A stretch of 64,000 bases of DNA, from positions 62,001-126,000 of the forward strand of contig NZ_UUPU01000109.1 of the NCBI RefSeq assembly GCF_900591205.1, written 5' to 3'. This DNA is from Pseudomonas viridiflava (GTDB lineage Bacteria > Pseudomonadota > Gammaproteobacteria > Pseudomonadales > Pseudomonadaceae). A model generated the notes under the pieces. That model saw only the letters and a list, made by a program, of their open reading frames with translations. It was not told where the DNA came from and ran no database searches. The translations under genes and the position numbers were made by a program. Numbering within the stretch: the stretch's first letter is position 1; every line of letters starts with the position of its first letter. This document shows, one piece after another, positions 25,687 to 34,175 of this stretch.

Positions 25687-26880
25687 ATGACGGCTCCCCT
25701 GAGCGGTATCAAGGTGATCGAGATCGGCACCCTGATTGCCGCGCCGTTCGCCGCCCGGCTGATGGGTGAGTTTGGCGCCGAGGTGATCAAGATCGAGGCC
25801 ATGGGCCATGGCGACCCGCTTCGCAAATGGCGAAAGCTGCACGAAGGCACGTCGCTGTGGTGGTACTTGCAATCGCGCAACAAGAAGTCCCTGGCCCTGG
25901 ACCTCAAGTCCCCGGAGGGCCTGGGCTTGGTCAAGCAACTGCTCGGCGATGCCGACGTGCTGATCGAAAACCTGCGCCCCGGCGGCCTGGAAAAACTCGG
26001 CCTGGGTTGGGACGTGCTGCATGCCCTTAATCCCAAGCTGACCTTGGTGCGCATCTCCGGCTACGGCCAGACGGGCCCTTACCGCGACCGCCCGGGTTTC
26101 GGCGCGATCGGCGAGGCGATGGGCGGCATTCGCTACACCACCGGCAACCCGGATTCCCCCCCGGCACGGGTCGGTGTGAGCCTGGGCGATTCGCTCGCGT
26201 CGTTGCATGGCGTGATCGGCGCGCTGATGTCGCTGCTGCGGGTGAAGACCGGCCAGGGCGATGGTCAGATTGTCGACGTGTCACTGGCCGAAAGCGTGTT
26301 CAACCTGATGGAAACCCTGGTGCCGGAATACGACATGCTTGGCCATGTGCGCGAACGCAGTGGCGGCGCGCTGCCGGGCATCGCGCCGTCCAACACCTAC
26401 CTGACCGCCGATGGCGCCTATGTGGTAATCGCCGGCAACAGCGACCCGATCTACAAGCGCCTGATGACCACCATCGGCCGCGCCGACTTGGCCGAGGCTG
26501 CCGAATTCGCCCACAACGATGGCCGCGCCGCGAAGAGCGGTTTGCTGGACGCCGCGATCACCCACTGGACCAGCAGCCTGCCGATCGAGCAGGTGCTCAG
26601 CGCGCTCGAAGCCGCTGAAGTGCCGGCCGGGCGCATCTACTCCGTGGCCGATATCGTCAGCGATCCGCACTACCAGGCGCGTGACATGCTGCTCGATGCC
26701 GAGTTGCCTGGCGGTGTGTCGGTGAAGATGCCGGGCATTGTGCCCAAACTCTCGCAAACCCCCGGTGGTGTGAACTGGCAGGGCCCAAGCCTGGGCCAGC
26801 ATACCGACGACATCCTGGGCAGCCTGGGCCTGACGGTGGCCGATATCCAACGCTTGAAAACCTCGGGAGTGGTGCAATGA
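25687..26880 (+). CDS. Class III (CaiB/BaiF) CoA-transferase
   Basis: Product of 397 residues. Visible family motifs are PLSGIKVIEIGTLIAAPFAA at the start, LMGEFGAEVIKIE, and NKKSLALDLKSPEG near 60, followed by LIENLRPGGLEKLG. The catalytic Asp of this family is expected near residue 170. These enzymes move CoA between carboxylic acids. The human relative SUGCT acts on glutarate and 3-hydroxy-3-methylglutarate, which fits the HMG-CoA lyase-like gene directly downstream (four-base overlap). Confidence 0.9.
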   Translation: MTAPLSGIKVIEIGTLIAAPFAARLMGEFGAEVIKIEAMGHGDPLRKWRKLHEGTSLWWYLQSRNKKSLALDLKSPEGLGLVKQLLGDADVLIENLRPGGLEKLGLGWDVLHALNPKLTLVRISGYGQTGPYRDRPGFGAIGEAMGGIRYTTGNPDSPPARVGVSLGDSLASLHGVIGALMSLLRVKTGQGDGQIVDVSLAESVFNLMETLVPEYDMLGHVRERSGGALPGIAPSNTYLTADGAYVVIAGNSDPIYKRLMTTIGRADLAEAAEFAHNDGRAAKSGLLDAAITHWTSSLPIEQVLSALEAAEVPAGRIYSVADIVSDPHYQARDMLLDAELPGGVSVKMPGIVPKLSQTPGGVNWQGPSLGQHTDDILGSLGLTVADIQRLKTSGVVQ

Positions 26881-27818
26881 TCTCCAACTACTCGGACCCG
26901 CTGATCGTGCAGGAAGTGTCCCCACGCGACGGGCTGCAAATCGAGCCGACCTGGGTCGAGACGGCCGACAAGATCGCCTTGATCGACTAGCTGTCCCAGG
27001 CGGGTTTTTCGCGCATTGAAGCCGGCTCGTTCGTGTCGCCCAAAGCCATCCCCGCTTTGCGTGATGGCGAGCACGTGTTCCAGGGTATCCAGCGCACATC
27101 CGGGGTGATCTATGTGGCGCTGATCCCCAACCTCAAGGGCGCGCAGCGCGCCATCGAGTCCCGCGCCGATGAACTGAACCTGGTGATGTCCGCCAGCCAG
27201 ACCCACAACCTGGCGAATATGCGCATGCGTTGCGAGGCGTCGTTGGCGGCGTTTGGCGATATTGTCAGTTTTGCTACCGACTACCCGGTGCGCCTCAACG
27301 GCAGTATCGCCACCACCTTCGGCTGCCCGTTCGAAGGCATGATCGACGAAGACCGCGTGTTGCAGATTGTCGATGCGTATCAGGCGTTGGGCATCCAGGG
27401 CATCAGCCTGGCCGACACCACCGGCATGGCCAACCCGCGCCAGGTCGAACGCCTGGTCAAGCGCGTGTTGCAGCGGGTTTCGCCCAGCGACCTGACCCTG
27501 CATTTTCACAACACCCGCGGCCTGGGTTTATGCAACGTGCTGGCCGCCTATGAAGCCGGTGCCCGACGCTTTGACGCGGCCCTCGGCGGCCTGGGCGGCT
27601 GCCCGTTTGCGCCGGGGGCGTCGGGCAATATCTGCACCGAAGACCTGGTTAATTTGTGTGAAGAGGTGGGGATTCACACCGGTATCGACCTGCCGCATCT
27701 GCTGCACATGTCCCGTCGCTTGCCGGCGCTGCTTGGCCATGCATTGCCCGGCCAGGTAGCCAAGGCCGGGCGCAACTGCGACCTGCATCCGCCACCTTCG
27801 TACATCGACACGCTGTAA
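26877..27818 (+). pseudogene. Hydroxymethylglutaryl-CoA lyase-like gene with in-frame amber stop
   Basis: The gene starts with ATG overlapping the CoA-transferase stop. The first 37 codons read well as HMG-CoA lyase (LIVQEVSPRDGLQIEPTWVE), then codon 38 is TAG (26988-26990), where relatives usually have Gln (CAG). The same frame continues for 276 codons with intact family motifs (EAGSFVSPKAIP, GCPFEGMID, LHFHNTRGLGLCNVLAAYEAG, GGLGGCPFAPGASGNICTEDLV). A single C-to-T change explains it. Restart at GTG 27033 would lose the SPRDG substrate/metal region. The intact enzyme would cleave a 3-hydroxy-acyl-CoA to a keto acid and acetyl-CoA. Sequencing error remains possible. Confidence 0.85.
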
Positions 27819-27829
27819 CGCCGTACCAG

Positions 27830-27842
27830 ACAACAAAAACAA
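27830..27842 (+). promoter_or_regulatory. Candidate Crc/Hfq CA motif before the MFS gene
   Basis: ACAACAAAAACAA matches the AAnAAnAA pattern bound by Hfq/Crc in pseudomonads during carbon catabolite repression. It lies 36 bases before the MFS start codon, further than usual, so regulation is uncertain. Confidence 0.4.
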
Positions 27843-27877
27843 TCGGGCGCCTGTGAGCAGTCCGCTGGAGAGAAATA

Positions 27878-29209
27878 ATGAGCACTAATACGTTAGAGGC
27901 CGGCGTGCGCCCAGCCGCCGAAGTCGATGCCGAAAAAGCCCTGGTCAGCAAGGTCGCCTGGCGCCTGATGCCGTTGATCATGGTGTGCTACCTGTTTGCG
28001 TTTTTTGACCGTATCAACATCAGCTTCGCCAAGTTCCAACTGCAAACCGACCTGAGCCTGAGCGACACCGCTTACGGTCTTGGCGCCGGCTTGTTTGTGG
28101 TGGGTTACGTGATCTTTGAAGTGCCAAGCAACATGATGCTGTACAAGGTCGGCGCTCGCCGCTGGATCGCACGGATCATGATGTCGTGGGGCCTGGCCAC
28201 GGCGGCCATGGTGTTTGTCACGGCCGAGTGGCAGTTTTATGGCTTGCGTTTCATCATCGGCGCGATGGAGGCGGGCTTTGCGCCCGGTGTGCTGTATTAC
28301 CTGACGCTGTGGTTCCCGCAGCACTTCCGTGGGCGCATCACCTCGATGCTGTTCCTGGCATCTGCCTTCGCGGGATTGGTCGGCGCGCCGTTCTCCGGCC
28401 TGGTGCTGGAACACCTCGACGGCGTACTGCAAATGCGTGGCTGGCATTGGCTGTTCCTGCTCGGCGGCTTGCCCTGCATCGGTCTGGGGTTCCTGGTGCT
28501 GGCGCTGCTCAAGGACCGCATTGAAGACGCGCATTGGCTGACACCGGCGGAGAAGACCTTGCTGTCGAGCCGAATCGCCAAGCATGAGCCGAACCAGCAC
28601 GGCGGTTCGCTGCTGTCGGCGATCCGTATTCCTGGCTTTTTGATGCTGGGCTTAATTTACTTCCTGATTCAAGTGGCGTCCTACGGCCTCAACTTCTGGG
28701 CCCCGCAATTGATCCGCAGCGCCGGCACCCAGAGCCCGGTGATGATCGGCCTGCTCACGGCGATTCCGTATGTGTGCGGTGCGATCAGCATGGTGGTGAT
28801 CGGGCGGCTGTCGGACGCCACCGGCGAGCGTCGCAAGTTTGTCTGTGGCCTGGTGGTGCTGGGGGCAGTGGGCTTCTTCAGTGCCGGGATCTTTGCCGAC
28901 CACACCACCTTCCTGATCATCGCCCTGGGCATGCTGGGCGCGGGCATCATCGCGGCTATTCCGACTTTCTGGACCCTGCCACCCAAGCTGCTGGCCGGTG
29001 CGGGCGCGGGTGCGGCCGGCGGCATTGCGGTGATCAACACCCTCGGTCAGTTCGGCGGGATTGTCAGCCCGGTGATGGTAGGGCGGATCAAGGACCTCAC
29101 CGGCAGCACCACCCCGGCACTGTATGTGATCGGCGTGTGCGCGCTGTTGGCGGCGGCGCTGCTGCTGTGGGGCCTGCCGCAGAAACTGCGCACGCTGGAC
29201 AAGGGCTGA
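27878..29209 (+). CDS. MFS transporter, anion:cation symporter (ACS) family
   Basis: Product of 443 residues with 12 predicted membrane segments. The family signature is plain: AFFDRINISFAKFQLQTDLS, then VGYVIFEVPSNMMLYKVGARRWI. ACS members take up organic anions such as phthalate, tartrate or glucarate with protons. It follows the CoA-transferase and lyase genes and probably imports their substrate. The start ATG follows GGAGAGAAATA. Confidence 0.9.
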   Translation: MSTNTLEAGVRPAAEVDAEKALVSKVAWRLMPLIMVCYLFAFFDRINISFAKFQLQTDLSLSDTAYGLGAGLFVVGYVIFEVPSNMMLYKVGARRWIARIMMSWGLATAAMVFVTAEWQFYGLRFIIGAMEAGFAPGVLYYLTLWFPQHFRGRITSMLFLASAFAGLVGAPFSGLVLEHLDGVLQMRGWHWLFLLGGLPCIGLGFLVLALLKDRIEDAHWLTPAEKTLLSSRIAKHEPNQHGGSLLSAIRIPGFLMLGLIYFLIQVASYGLNFWAPQLIRSAGTQSPVMIGLLTAIPYVCGAISMVVIGRLSDATGERRKFVCGLVVLGAVGFFSAGIFADHTTFLIIALGMLGAGIIAAIPTFWTLPPKLLAGAGAGAAGGIAVINTLGQFGGIVSPVMVGRIKDLTGSTTPALYVIGVCALLAAALLLWGLPQKLRTLDKG

Positions 29210-29698
29210 TCAGCCGGCCGTTGCCAGTGCCCGGGCCGGTGTGGCGCTGAACTGAATCAACGCCACCCCGCCAATCAACAACAACGCCCCCAGCACCCGG
29301 GGCGTTGTCAGTTGGCGTTCCACCAGGCCGAACAGGCCGAAGTGGTCGAGCACCAGCGAGGCGAGAACCTGACCGGCCATGGCCAGTGCAATAAACCCCG
29401 ACGCGCCGAGTTTGGGCAGCAGCATCAAGGCCAGGGAAATAAAGCACACACCGAATGCGCCACCGGCCCACATCCACAGCGGCGCCTGGCTGATAAACGT
29501 CAGGCTCGGCAGCGGCAAGCGCAGCGCAATAATCACCGGCAGCAGCACGATAATGCTCACCAGCAGCGACGCCAGGGTGGCCCACAGCGGGTGACCTAAC
29601 CCGCGCCCGAGGTTGGCGTTGATCGCACTTTGAAACGGCACCACCGCACCGGCAATCACTGCCAGTGCCAACAAACCTGCCCAATGCAACGTCGTCAT
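29210..29698 (-). CDS. YdcZ/DUF606-family DMT membrane protein
   Basis: Product of 162 residues with five hydrophobic segments (LLALAVIAGAVVPFQSAINA, LASLLVSIIVLLPVIIAL and others), the half-size YdcZ type of drug/metabolite transporter that works as a dimer. The ATG at 29698 gives the family start. It is divergent from a LysR gene 68 bp away, which is the usual arrangement for a regulated exporter. Its stop codon abuts that of the ACS transporter. Confidence 0.83.
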   Translation of the reverse strand: MTTLHWAGLLALAVIAGAVVPFQSAINANLGRGLGHPLWATLASLLVSIIVLLPVIIALRLPLPSLTFISQAPLWMWAGGAFGVCFISLALMLLPKLGASGFIALAMAGQVLASLVLDHFGLFGLVERQLTTPRVLGALLLIGGVALIQFSATPARALATAG

Positions 29699-29766
29699 CT
29701 GGAGTCTCCAAGAGGTTTTGCTGGACTCTAGGCTATTCGTCACGCAAATTTAAATTCCAAGTTCTT

Positions 29767-30681
29767 ATGCCGAGCATGCAGCTGATGAATGATCTACGCC
29801 GCATCGACCTCAACCTGTTGGTGATCCTGGATGCCTTGCTCAGCGAGCACCATGTCACCCGCGCCGCCGAGCGTTTACATCTGAGCCAGCCGGCGGTCAG
29901 CCATGCGCTGGCACGTCTACGTGATCTGCTGGGCGATCCGCTGCTGGTGCGCCAGGGCGGCACCTTGGTGCCGACCGCCCGCGCCCTGGAATTGGCAACG
30001 CCATTGGCCGAAGCCCTGGCCCAGGTGCAGGCGCTGCTGGCGCCGAATCGGTTTGACCCGACGTCGGCCAAGCGCCGGTTTCGTGTGGCGATGTCTGACT
30101 ACAGCGCGGCGATTTTCCTGCCGGGCTTGGTCCGCGTCCTACGCCAGAAGGCCCCTGGCATCGACCTGCAAATCATCCAGGCCAGCCGCGAAGGCATGGT
30201 GGATGGCGTGCTCAACGGCGACCTCGACCTGGCCGCCGGGGTGTTCCCGGATATGCCCGCCGAGCTGCGCACCACGCCCCTGTTCGAGGAGCATTACACC
30301 TGCCTGGTGGACCGCAACAGCCTGCCGGAAAATGCTGCACTGGACTTGCCCACCTACCTGTCGCGGCCCCATGTGCTGTTGGAAATGCGCGGCAGCGGCA
30401 CCCCGGAAATCGAGCGGGCGCTGACGGCGATCCGCGAGCGCCGGCATGTGGCGATCAGCCTGCCGCATTGGGGCGTGGCGCCGCAGTTGATCCAGGGTAC
30501 GGACCTGATTCTGACGGTGTCATCCAGAGGCGTGCTTAACATTGATCAGCAGCATTTGTTGGCGGTGCCGCCGCCGTTTCATATCCCCTCGTTTGCCTTC
30601 GAGCTGGCATGGCATACGCGGCGAGGTGGGGATTCGGGGCTGCAGTGGTTGAAAGAGCAACTCCAGAATGTATTGAATTGA
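29767..30681 (+). CDS. LysR-family transcriptional regulator
   Basis: Product of about 304 residues with helix-turn-helix at about 25-50 (LLSEHHVTRAAERLHLSQPAVSHALARLRDL) and a NodD/LinR-like effector domain (RFRVAMSDYSAAIFLPGLV). In-frame ATG codons at 29776 and 29785 are also possible starts; none has a strong ribosome site. It probably regulates the divergent YdcZ-type gene. Confidence 0.86.
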   Translation: MPSMQLMNDLRRIDLNLLVILDALLSEHHVTRAAERLHLSQPAVSHALARLRDLLGDPLLVRQGGTLVPTARALELATPLAEALAQVQALLAPNRFDPTSAKRRFRVAMSDYSAAIFLPGLVRVLRQKAPGIDLQIIQASREGMVDGVLNGDLDLAAGVFPDMPAELRTTPLFEEHYTCLVDRNSLPENAALDLPTYLSRPHVLLEMRGSGTPEIERALTAIRERRHVAISLPHWGVAPQLIQGTDLILTVSSRGVLNIDQQHLLAVPPPFHIPSFAFELAWHTRRGGDSGLQWLKEQLQNVLN

Positions 30682-30708
30682 CTCCCCCTCAAGCTAAGCC
30701 CCTTTTTT

Positions 30709-30862
30709 GTGGCGAGCGGGCTGTTTTGGCAAGCAGGCTTGTTGTGGCGAGCGGGCTTGCCCGCGTTGGGCTACGAAGTAGCCCCAATCCTATCTACCTG
30801 AAACCGCAGCAGCAGGCTTGGGTGCCACTACACAACCCAACGCGGGCAAGCCCGCTCGCCAC
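30709..30862. repeat. Compound REP element, GTGGCGAGCGGGCTTG family
   Basis: Two tandem partial copies (GTGGCGAGCGGGCTGTTTTG and TGTGGCGAGCGGGCTTGCCC) are followed by a spacer and the inverted arm GGGCAAGCCCGCTCGCCACG. Between the copies lies GGCAAGCAGGCTTG, another decayed half. It lies between the LysR gene and the broken LysE gene. Confidence 0.8.
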
Positions 30863-30928
30863 GATTGCACTCGCCTGCAGAACATGCAGAATCCATCCAC
30901 CTCATAACCGTCTGTCAGAGTCGCGCCC

Positions 30929-31565
30929 ATGACCCCATCCTTGCTGTTCGCCGTCCTTGCTTCGGGCTTTATCTATGGGATTACGCCAGGTCCTGGGGTA
31001 TTGGCCGTGTTTGGTATCGGCGCTGCCCGTGGCCGGCGCGCCGGGGCGGGGTTCCTGTGCGGGCACTTGCTGGGCGATGTGGTGTGGTGCAGTACGGCGT
31101 TGATCGCCATCGTTGGCGCGCGGGAGGTCGGCAGCAGTGCCTTTGACGTGCTGGGCGTGCTCAGCGGTTTGTACCTGTTCTGGCTTGGCTGGCGCGCCAT
31201 TCGTACCCAGCGTCGCAGCAGCGATGCGCCACAGGGCGCGGCATCCGTTCTGGCACGGCATCCTGTTCGGCCTGACCAACCCAAAGGCGTACCCGGTGGC
31301 TGTGGCCACCTTCACCGCGTTGCTGTCCAGCCGCGCCGAGTTGTTGACTTGGGCGATGCTGCCGTCGTTGATCTTCCTGAGCTTCGTCGGTGGGCTGGTC
31401 GCCTATGCGATTTTGATCGGGGTAGTCGGCGCCCAGCGGGTGCGCACGGTGTATCAGCGCCATGAAATCCTGATCACCAGACTCTGCGGGGTGATGTTTA
31501 TCGGCTTCGCGATCAACGCGCTGGCCCATGCGTTGCCGGGCCTGTTCGGCAGCAAACCGGCCTGA
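30929..31565 (+). pseudogene. LysE-family amino-acid exporter with frameshift
   Basis: The frame opening at 30929 reads as a LysE-family exporter through LLFAVLASGFIYGITPGPGV and GLYLFWLGWRAIRTQRRSS, but then gives unrelated residues. The +1 frame takes over with HPFWHGILFGLTNPKAYPVA and continues to the C-terminal helix and stop at 31565. The switch lies between about 31220 and 31245, so a one-base insertion or two-base loss broke the gene. The intact protein would be about 210 residues. A sequencing or assembly error cannot be excluded. Confidence 0.8.
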
Positions 31566-31684
31566 AGTGATGACGACCGTTCGTCGCACTGGCGAGTTTT
31601 TTCTAAACCTTTGCCGCGCATAAAATTCGAATTCAGGGCGGGGTGTATGTCCCCGCACCTATTTTTGCCCTGGAGGAACCCATC

Positions 31685-32212
31685 ATGAGCCGCATGGCTA
31701 TCCGGTTAAGCACCGCCAGTTTCGCGATGCTGCTGGGCCTCGGCGCCAGCAATGCTTTCGCCCAGTCGCCTGCTGAGTTCATCGAGCAGGCTTCGGCCAA
31801 AGGTATGGCCGATATCGAAACCAGTCGCATGGCCCACGCTAAAACCTCGTCCCAGGAAATCAAGGATTACACCATCGAGGTGATCAACGAGCGCACCCTG
31901 GCCAACCAGCATCTGGCGGCCATCGCCAAGAAGCTCGACCTGCCCGTGGCCCCACGCGAGAAGATTGTCGACAAGGCCGAAACCCTGATGCCCGAACTCA
32001 AGGAGGGCGATTCCTTTGACGCCGCCTACACCGCGCAGCAGGTCAAGGAAAACGAAGAGGCCATCGCCTTGTTCAAACGCGAAGGCGCGGCCTCGGATGT
32101 GCCGGAAATAAAGGCACTGGTGGATGAGACGCTGCCCAAGCTGGAAGAACGCCTGCAAAAAGCCCGTGCCCTGGCATCGACCTACGGTAAAGGTCATCAA
32201 GGCGACGGTTAA
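31685..32212 (+). CDS. DUF4142 periplasmic protein
   Basis: Product of 175 residues with a signal peptide ending near SNAFA. The mature protein is helical and follows the ferritin-like DUF4142 pattern: FIEQASAKGMADIETSRMAH, VINERTLANQHLAAIAKKL and FDAAYTAQQVKENEEAIALF. No enzymatic role is established. ATG follows TGGAGGAACCCATC, a strong ribosome site. A terminator follows directly. Confidence 0.87.
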   Translation: MSRMAIRLSTASFAMLLGLGASNAFAQSPAEFIEQASAKGMADIETSRMAHAKTSSQEIKDYTIEVINERTLANQHLAAIAKKLDLPVAPREKIVDKAETLMPELKEGDSFDAAYTAQQVKENEEAIALFKREGAASDVPEIKALVDETLPKLEERLQKARALASTYGKGHQGDG

Positions 32213-32234
32213 GGCGTTTGCCGGGTATTGAAAC

Positions 32235-32265
32235 GGCGGTTGGAGGTGATCCAACCGCCTTTTTT
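32235..32265. terminator. Intrinsic terminator shared by convergent genes
   Basis: GGCGGTTGG, a 7-base loop and CCAACCGCC are followed by TTTTTT. It ends transcription of the DUF4142 gene. It also touches the stop codon of the opposite-strand gene. Confidence 0.9.
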
Positions 32266-32689
32266 ATGCCTGGTTCAGGTCGGTTTTATTCGGCACCGCA
32301 TCGTCCACCGCCGCACCGCAACTGCTGTTCAGCGAGACACTGCCCGTGGCGCCGATGCTGCGGTATTCGTTGCGCAGTTTTTCCAGCGCCTTGCGGTCCA
32401 GGCCATCCAGGCTCAGCACGGCATTCTGCGCATCCTTGGAAACACGCAGCAACTCGTCGATCTTGATATGCAGGATGTCGTTGTCGCGGTTTTGCGTGTT
32501 CTGGATCAGGAACACCATCAAGAAAGTGATGATGGTGGTCGAGGTGTTGATAATCAGCTGCCAGGTGTCGTTGTAATGGAAATAAGGCCCGCTCAGGCTC
32601 CACAGGAAAATCAACGCGACGGCCGCATAAAATGTCCGGGCACTGCCTGCCCAGCGGGACAGAGATTGGGAGACTGCGGAGAATTTCAT
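32264..32689 (-). CDS. Low-affinity iron permease-family membrane protein
   Basis: Product of 141 residues with two hydrophobic segments (TFYAAVALIFLWSLSGPYFH and LIINTSTTIITFLMVFLIQN) followed by the NTQNRDNDILHIKIDELLR motif. This matches the small bacterial version of the low-affinity iron permease family. The iron-transport role is by homology to yeast Fet4 and is not established for this short form. Confidence 0.82.
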   Translation of the reverse strand: MKFSAVSQSLSRWAGSARTFYAAVALIFLWSLSGPYFHYNDTWQLIINTSTTIITFLMVFLIQNTQNRDNDILHIKIDELLRVSKDAQNAVLSLDGLDRKALEKLRNEYRSIGATGSVSLNSSCGAAVDDAVPNKTDLNQA

Positions 32690-32802
32690 GACCGTTTTCC
32701 TAAATAGGTGGGTGATGAAATGATGGACCGCAGGCGCGCACTGAAATTTCTTTTTACAATTTATTGGCTGAACAAAGCTGTACGTTTTTGCCGCCGAAGC
32801 TT

Positions 32803-33303
32803 TTAAAACGCCAGTTCGGCCTGGCCCGTGCCTTCCAGCGCGAGCAGATACTGCTTGGCCTCAAGCCCCCCGGCAAAGCCTGTGAGCCCACCCGAGGCTC
32901 CGATAACGCGATGGCACGGAGCAATGATCGAGATCGGGTTTCGGCCATTGGCCGCGCCCACCGCACGCACTGCTTTCGGGTTGCCGATTTGCCGGGCGAT
33001 CTGGCTGTAGCTGCGGGTTTCGCCGAAGGGGATAGTCAGCAGCGCCTGCCATACCTGCTTCTGGAAGTCGGTGCCGGTGAAGTCCAATTCCACCTCGAAC
33101 CGGTTGCGTGTCCCGGCGAAGTATTCCTTCAGTTGTCGCTCGGTTTCCAGCAGCACCGGGCTGTCGTTGGCTTCGCGCAAATCCCCCAGGCGCACGCGGT
33201 TGGCGCGTTCCACTTCCCACAGGATAGCGCTGAGTTTGCCATTTCGCCCCACCAGGGTGAGTTGGCCGACAGGCGAGGGCATGAGTTTGTATTCATAGGG
33301 CAT
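32803..33303 (-). CDS. ogt: Methylated-DNA-protein-cysteine methyltransferase
   Basis: Product of 166 residues. It repairs O6-methylguanine and O4-methylthymine in DNA by taking the alkyl group on its own cysteine. The acceptor Cys is C130 in IIAPCHRVIGA; FGETRSYSQIARQIGNPKAVRAVG is the DNA-binding helix-turn-helix with the Arg finger. The N-terminal domain and length match Ogt rather than Ada. ATG follows GGAGCCCTCTC. Confidence 0.95.
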   Translation of the reverse strand: MPYEYKLMPSPVGQLTLVGRNGKLSAILWEVERANRVRLGDLREANDSPVLLETERQLKEYFAGTRNRFEVELDFTGTDFQKQVWQALLTIPFGETRSYSQIARQIGNPKAVRAVGAANGRNPISIIAPCHRVIGASGGLTGFAGGLEAKQYLLALEGTGQAELAF

Positions 33304-33391
33304 GAGAGGGCTCCTGGGGGCGGGTGTGGTTCCAATCTAAGGCGCCCCACGCAACGAAAAACTACGTTTCTTGCGGTTGAATCCGCCTGGG

Positions 33392-33802
33392 TCAGCGCTC
33401 TTGTTGCAATACCTTCAGCGCTGCTGATGCCAGGAAACCCGAGCGGCTTTTTTCTTCAGGGTGGTGCAGTACGTAGTCATCAATGCGATTGAGCAGATAG
33501 CCCGGCAAGGTGATATTGAGTTTCTGCGCCTTGCCCAGGTACTTGGTGACATCAATGTCCACCACCGCCCAGGTGCAGCCGGCGTACTGAGGGTTGGCGG
33601 CATGCAGGGTGACTTTCTGGGCGCTGGGGATCGGAGCGCCGTCTTCCGCGAGGATCTCGAAGTGCCCTTCGATGGCTTCACGGGCCATGGCCATGGCCTC
33701 GTCCAGGTCGTCGCCGGCCGAGTAGCAACCAGGAATATCCGGGACTTCCACGCCCCAGGCGTGGTCTTGGTCGCCGCTTGAAATTGCGATGGGGTACAGC
33801 AT
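33392..33802 (-). CDS. hicB: HicB-type antitoxin
   Basis: Product of 136 residues. The N-terminal degraded RNase H-like domain carries YPIAISSGDQDHAWGVEVPD and IPGCYSAGDDLDEAMAMARE; the C-terminal part (ITLPGYLLNRIDDYVLHHPE) is a ribbon-helix-helix DNA-binding domain. It neutralises the HicA toxin encoded directly upstream (22-bp gap) and probably represses the operon. Order toxin then antitoxin is normal for this family. Confidence 0.93.
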   Translation of the reverse strand: MLYPIAISSGDQDHAWGVEVPDIPGCYSAGDDLDEAMAMAREAIEGHFEILAEDGAPIPSAQKVTLHAANPQYAGCTWAVVDIDVTKYLGKAQKLNITLPGYLLNRIDDYVLHHPEEKSRSGFLASAALKVLQQER

Positions 33803-33824
33803 GTTCAGTGTCCTCCACGGACGT

Positions 33825-34007
33825 TTAACTCAGCAGAGCTTGTTTGAGGATGCTCTTGGCGGTCTTGTCCAACAGGTCCTTCTTGGGGTGGGGAATCGTT
33901 ACCAGCCCGGGCTTTGTCGGGTGCTTGAAGTGGTGGTGGCTGCCTCGGGTGCGTACCAGATACCAGCCATCCGCAACGATATGACCAATCAAATATCGGC
34001 TATCCAC
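33825..34007 (-). CDS. hicA: HicA-type toxin (mRNA interferase)
   Basis: Product of 60 residues with the dsRBD-like HicA fold: VADGWYLVRTRGSHHHFKHP, with the conserved active-site His in GSHHHF, and VTIPHPKKDL. It blocks translation by cleaving mRNA when HicB is lost. The start is GTG at 34007; an out-of-frame ATG overlaps just ahead. An unusually complete Shine-Dalgarno site precedes it. Confidence 0.92.
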   Translation of the reverse strand: MDSRYLIGHIVADGWYLVRTRGSHHHFKHPTKPGLVTIPHPKKDLLDKTAKSILKQALLS

Positions 34008-34008
34008 A

Positions 34009-34018
34009 TCACCTCCTT
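34009..34018 (-). promoter_or_regulatory. Full-length Shine-Dalgarno site for hicA
   Basis: AAGGAGGTGA on the minus strand is complementary over ten bases to the 3' end of 16S rRNA. It lies one base before the GTG start and overlaps the out-of-frame ATG, so the core GGAGG is only four bases from GTG. It decides the hicA start. Confidence 0.75.
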
Positions 34019-34029
34019 GTGGTGTGTGT

Positions 34030-34050
34030 TAGTGGTGACTATAACCACTA
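34030..34050. promoter_or_regulatory. Inverted repeat upstream of hicAB, candidate HicB operator
   Basis: TAGTGGT-GACTATA-ACCACTA is a seven-base inverted repeat with a seven-base centre, 23 bases ahead of hicA. Ribbon-helix-helix HicB proteins commonly bind such symmetric sites to repress their own operon. Confidence 0.6.
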
Positions 34051-34175
34051 CAGTTAAATTATCAACACCGTACCTACCAATGGTCGATGACTGGTATTCC
34101 GGTGAGTGCCGAATCAAGTGTATGACTGCGCAGGAATGGCGCCGGGAAGAGGTATTGCGGGGTTTGTCGAATACG

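Noticed and set aside
30929..31565. Programmed frameshift in the LysE gene
   Set aside because: There is no slippery sequence or stimulatory structure at 31220-31245, and LysE proteins do not use one.
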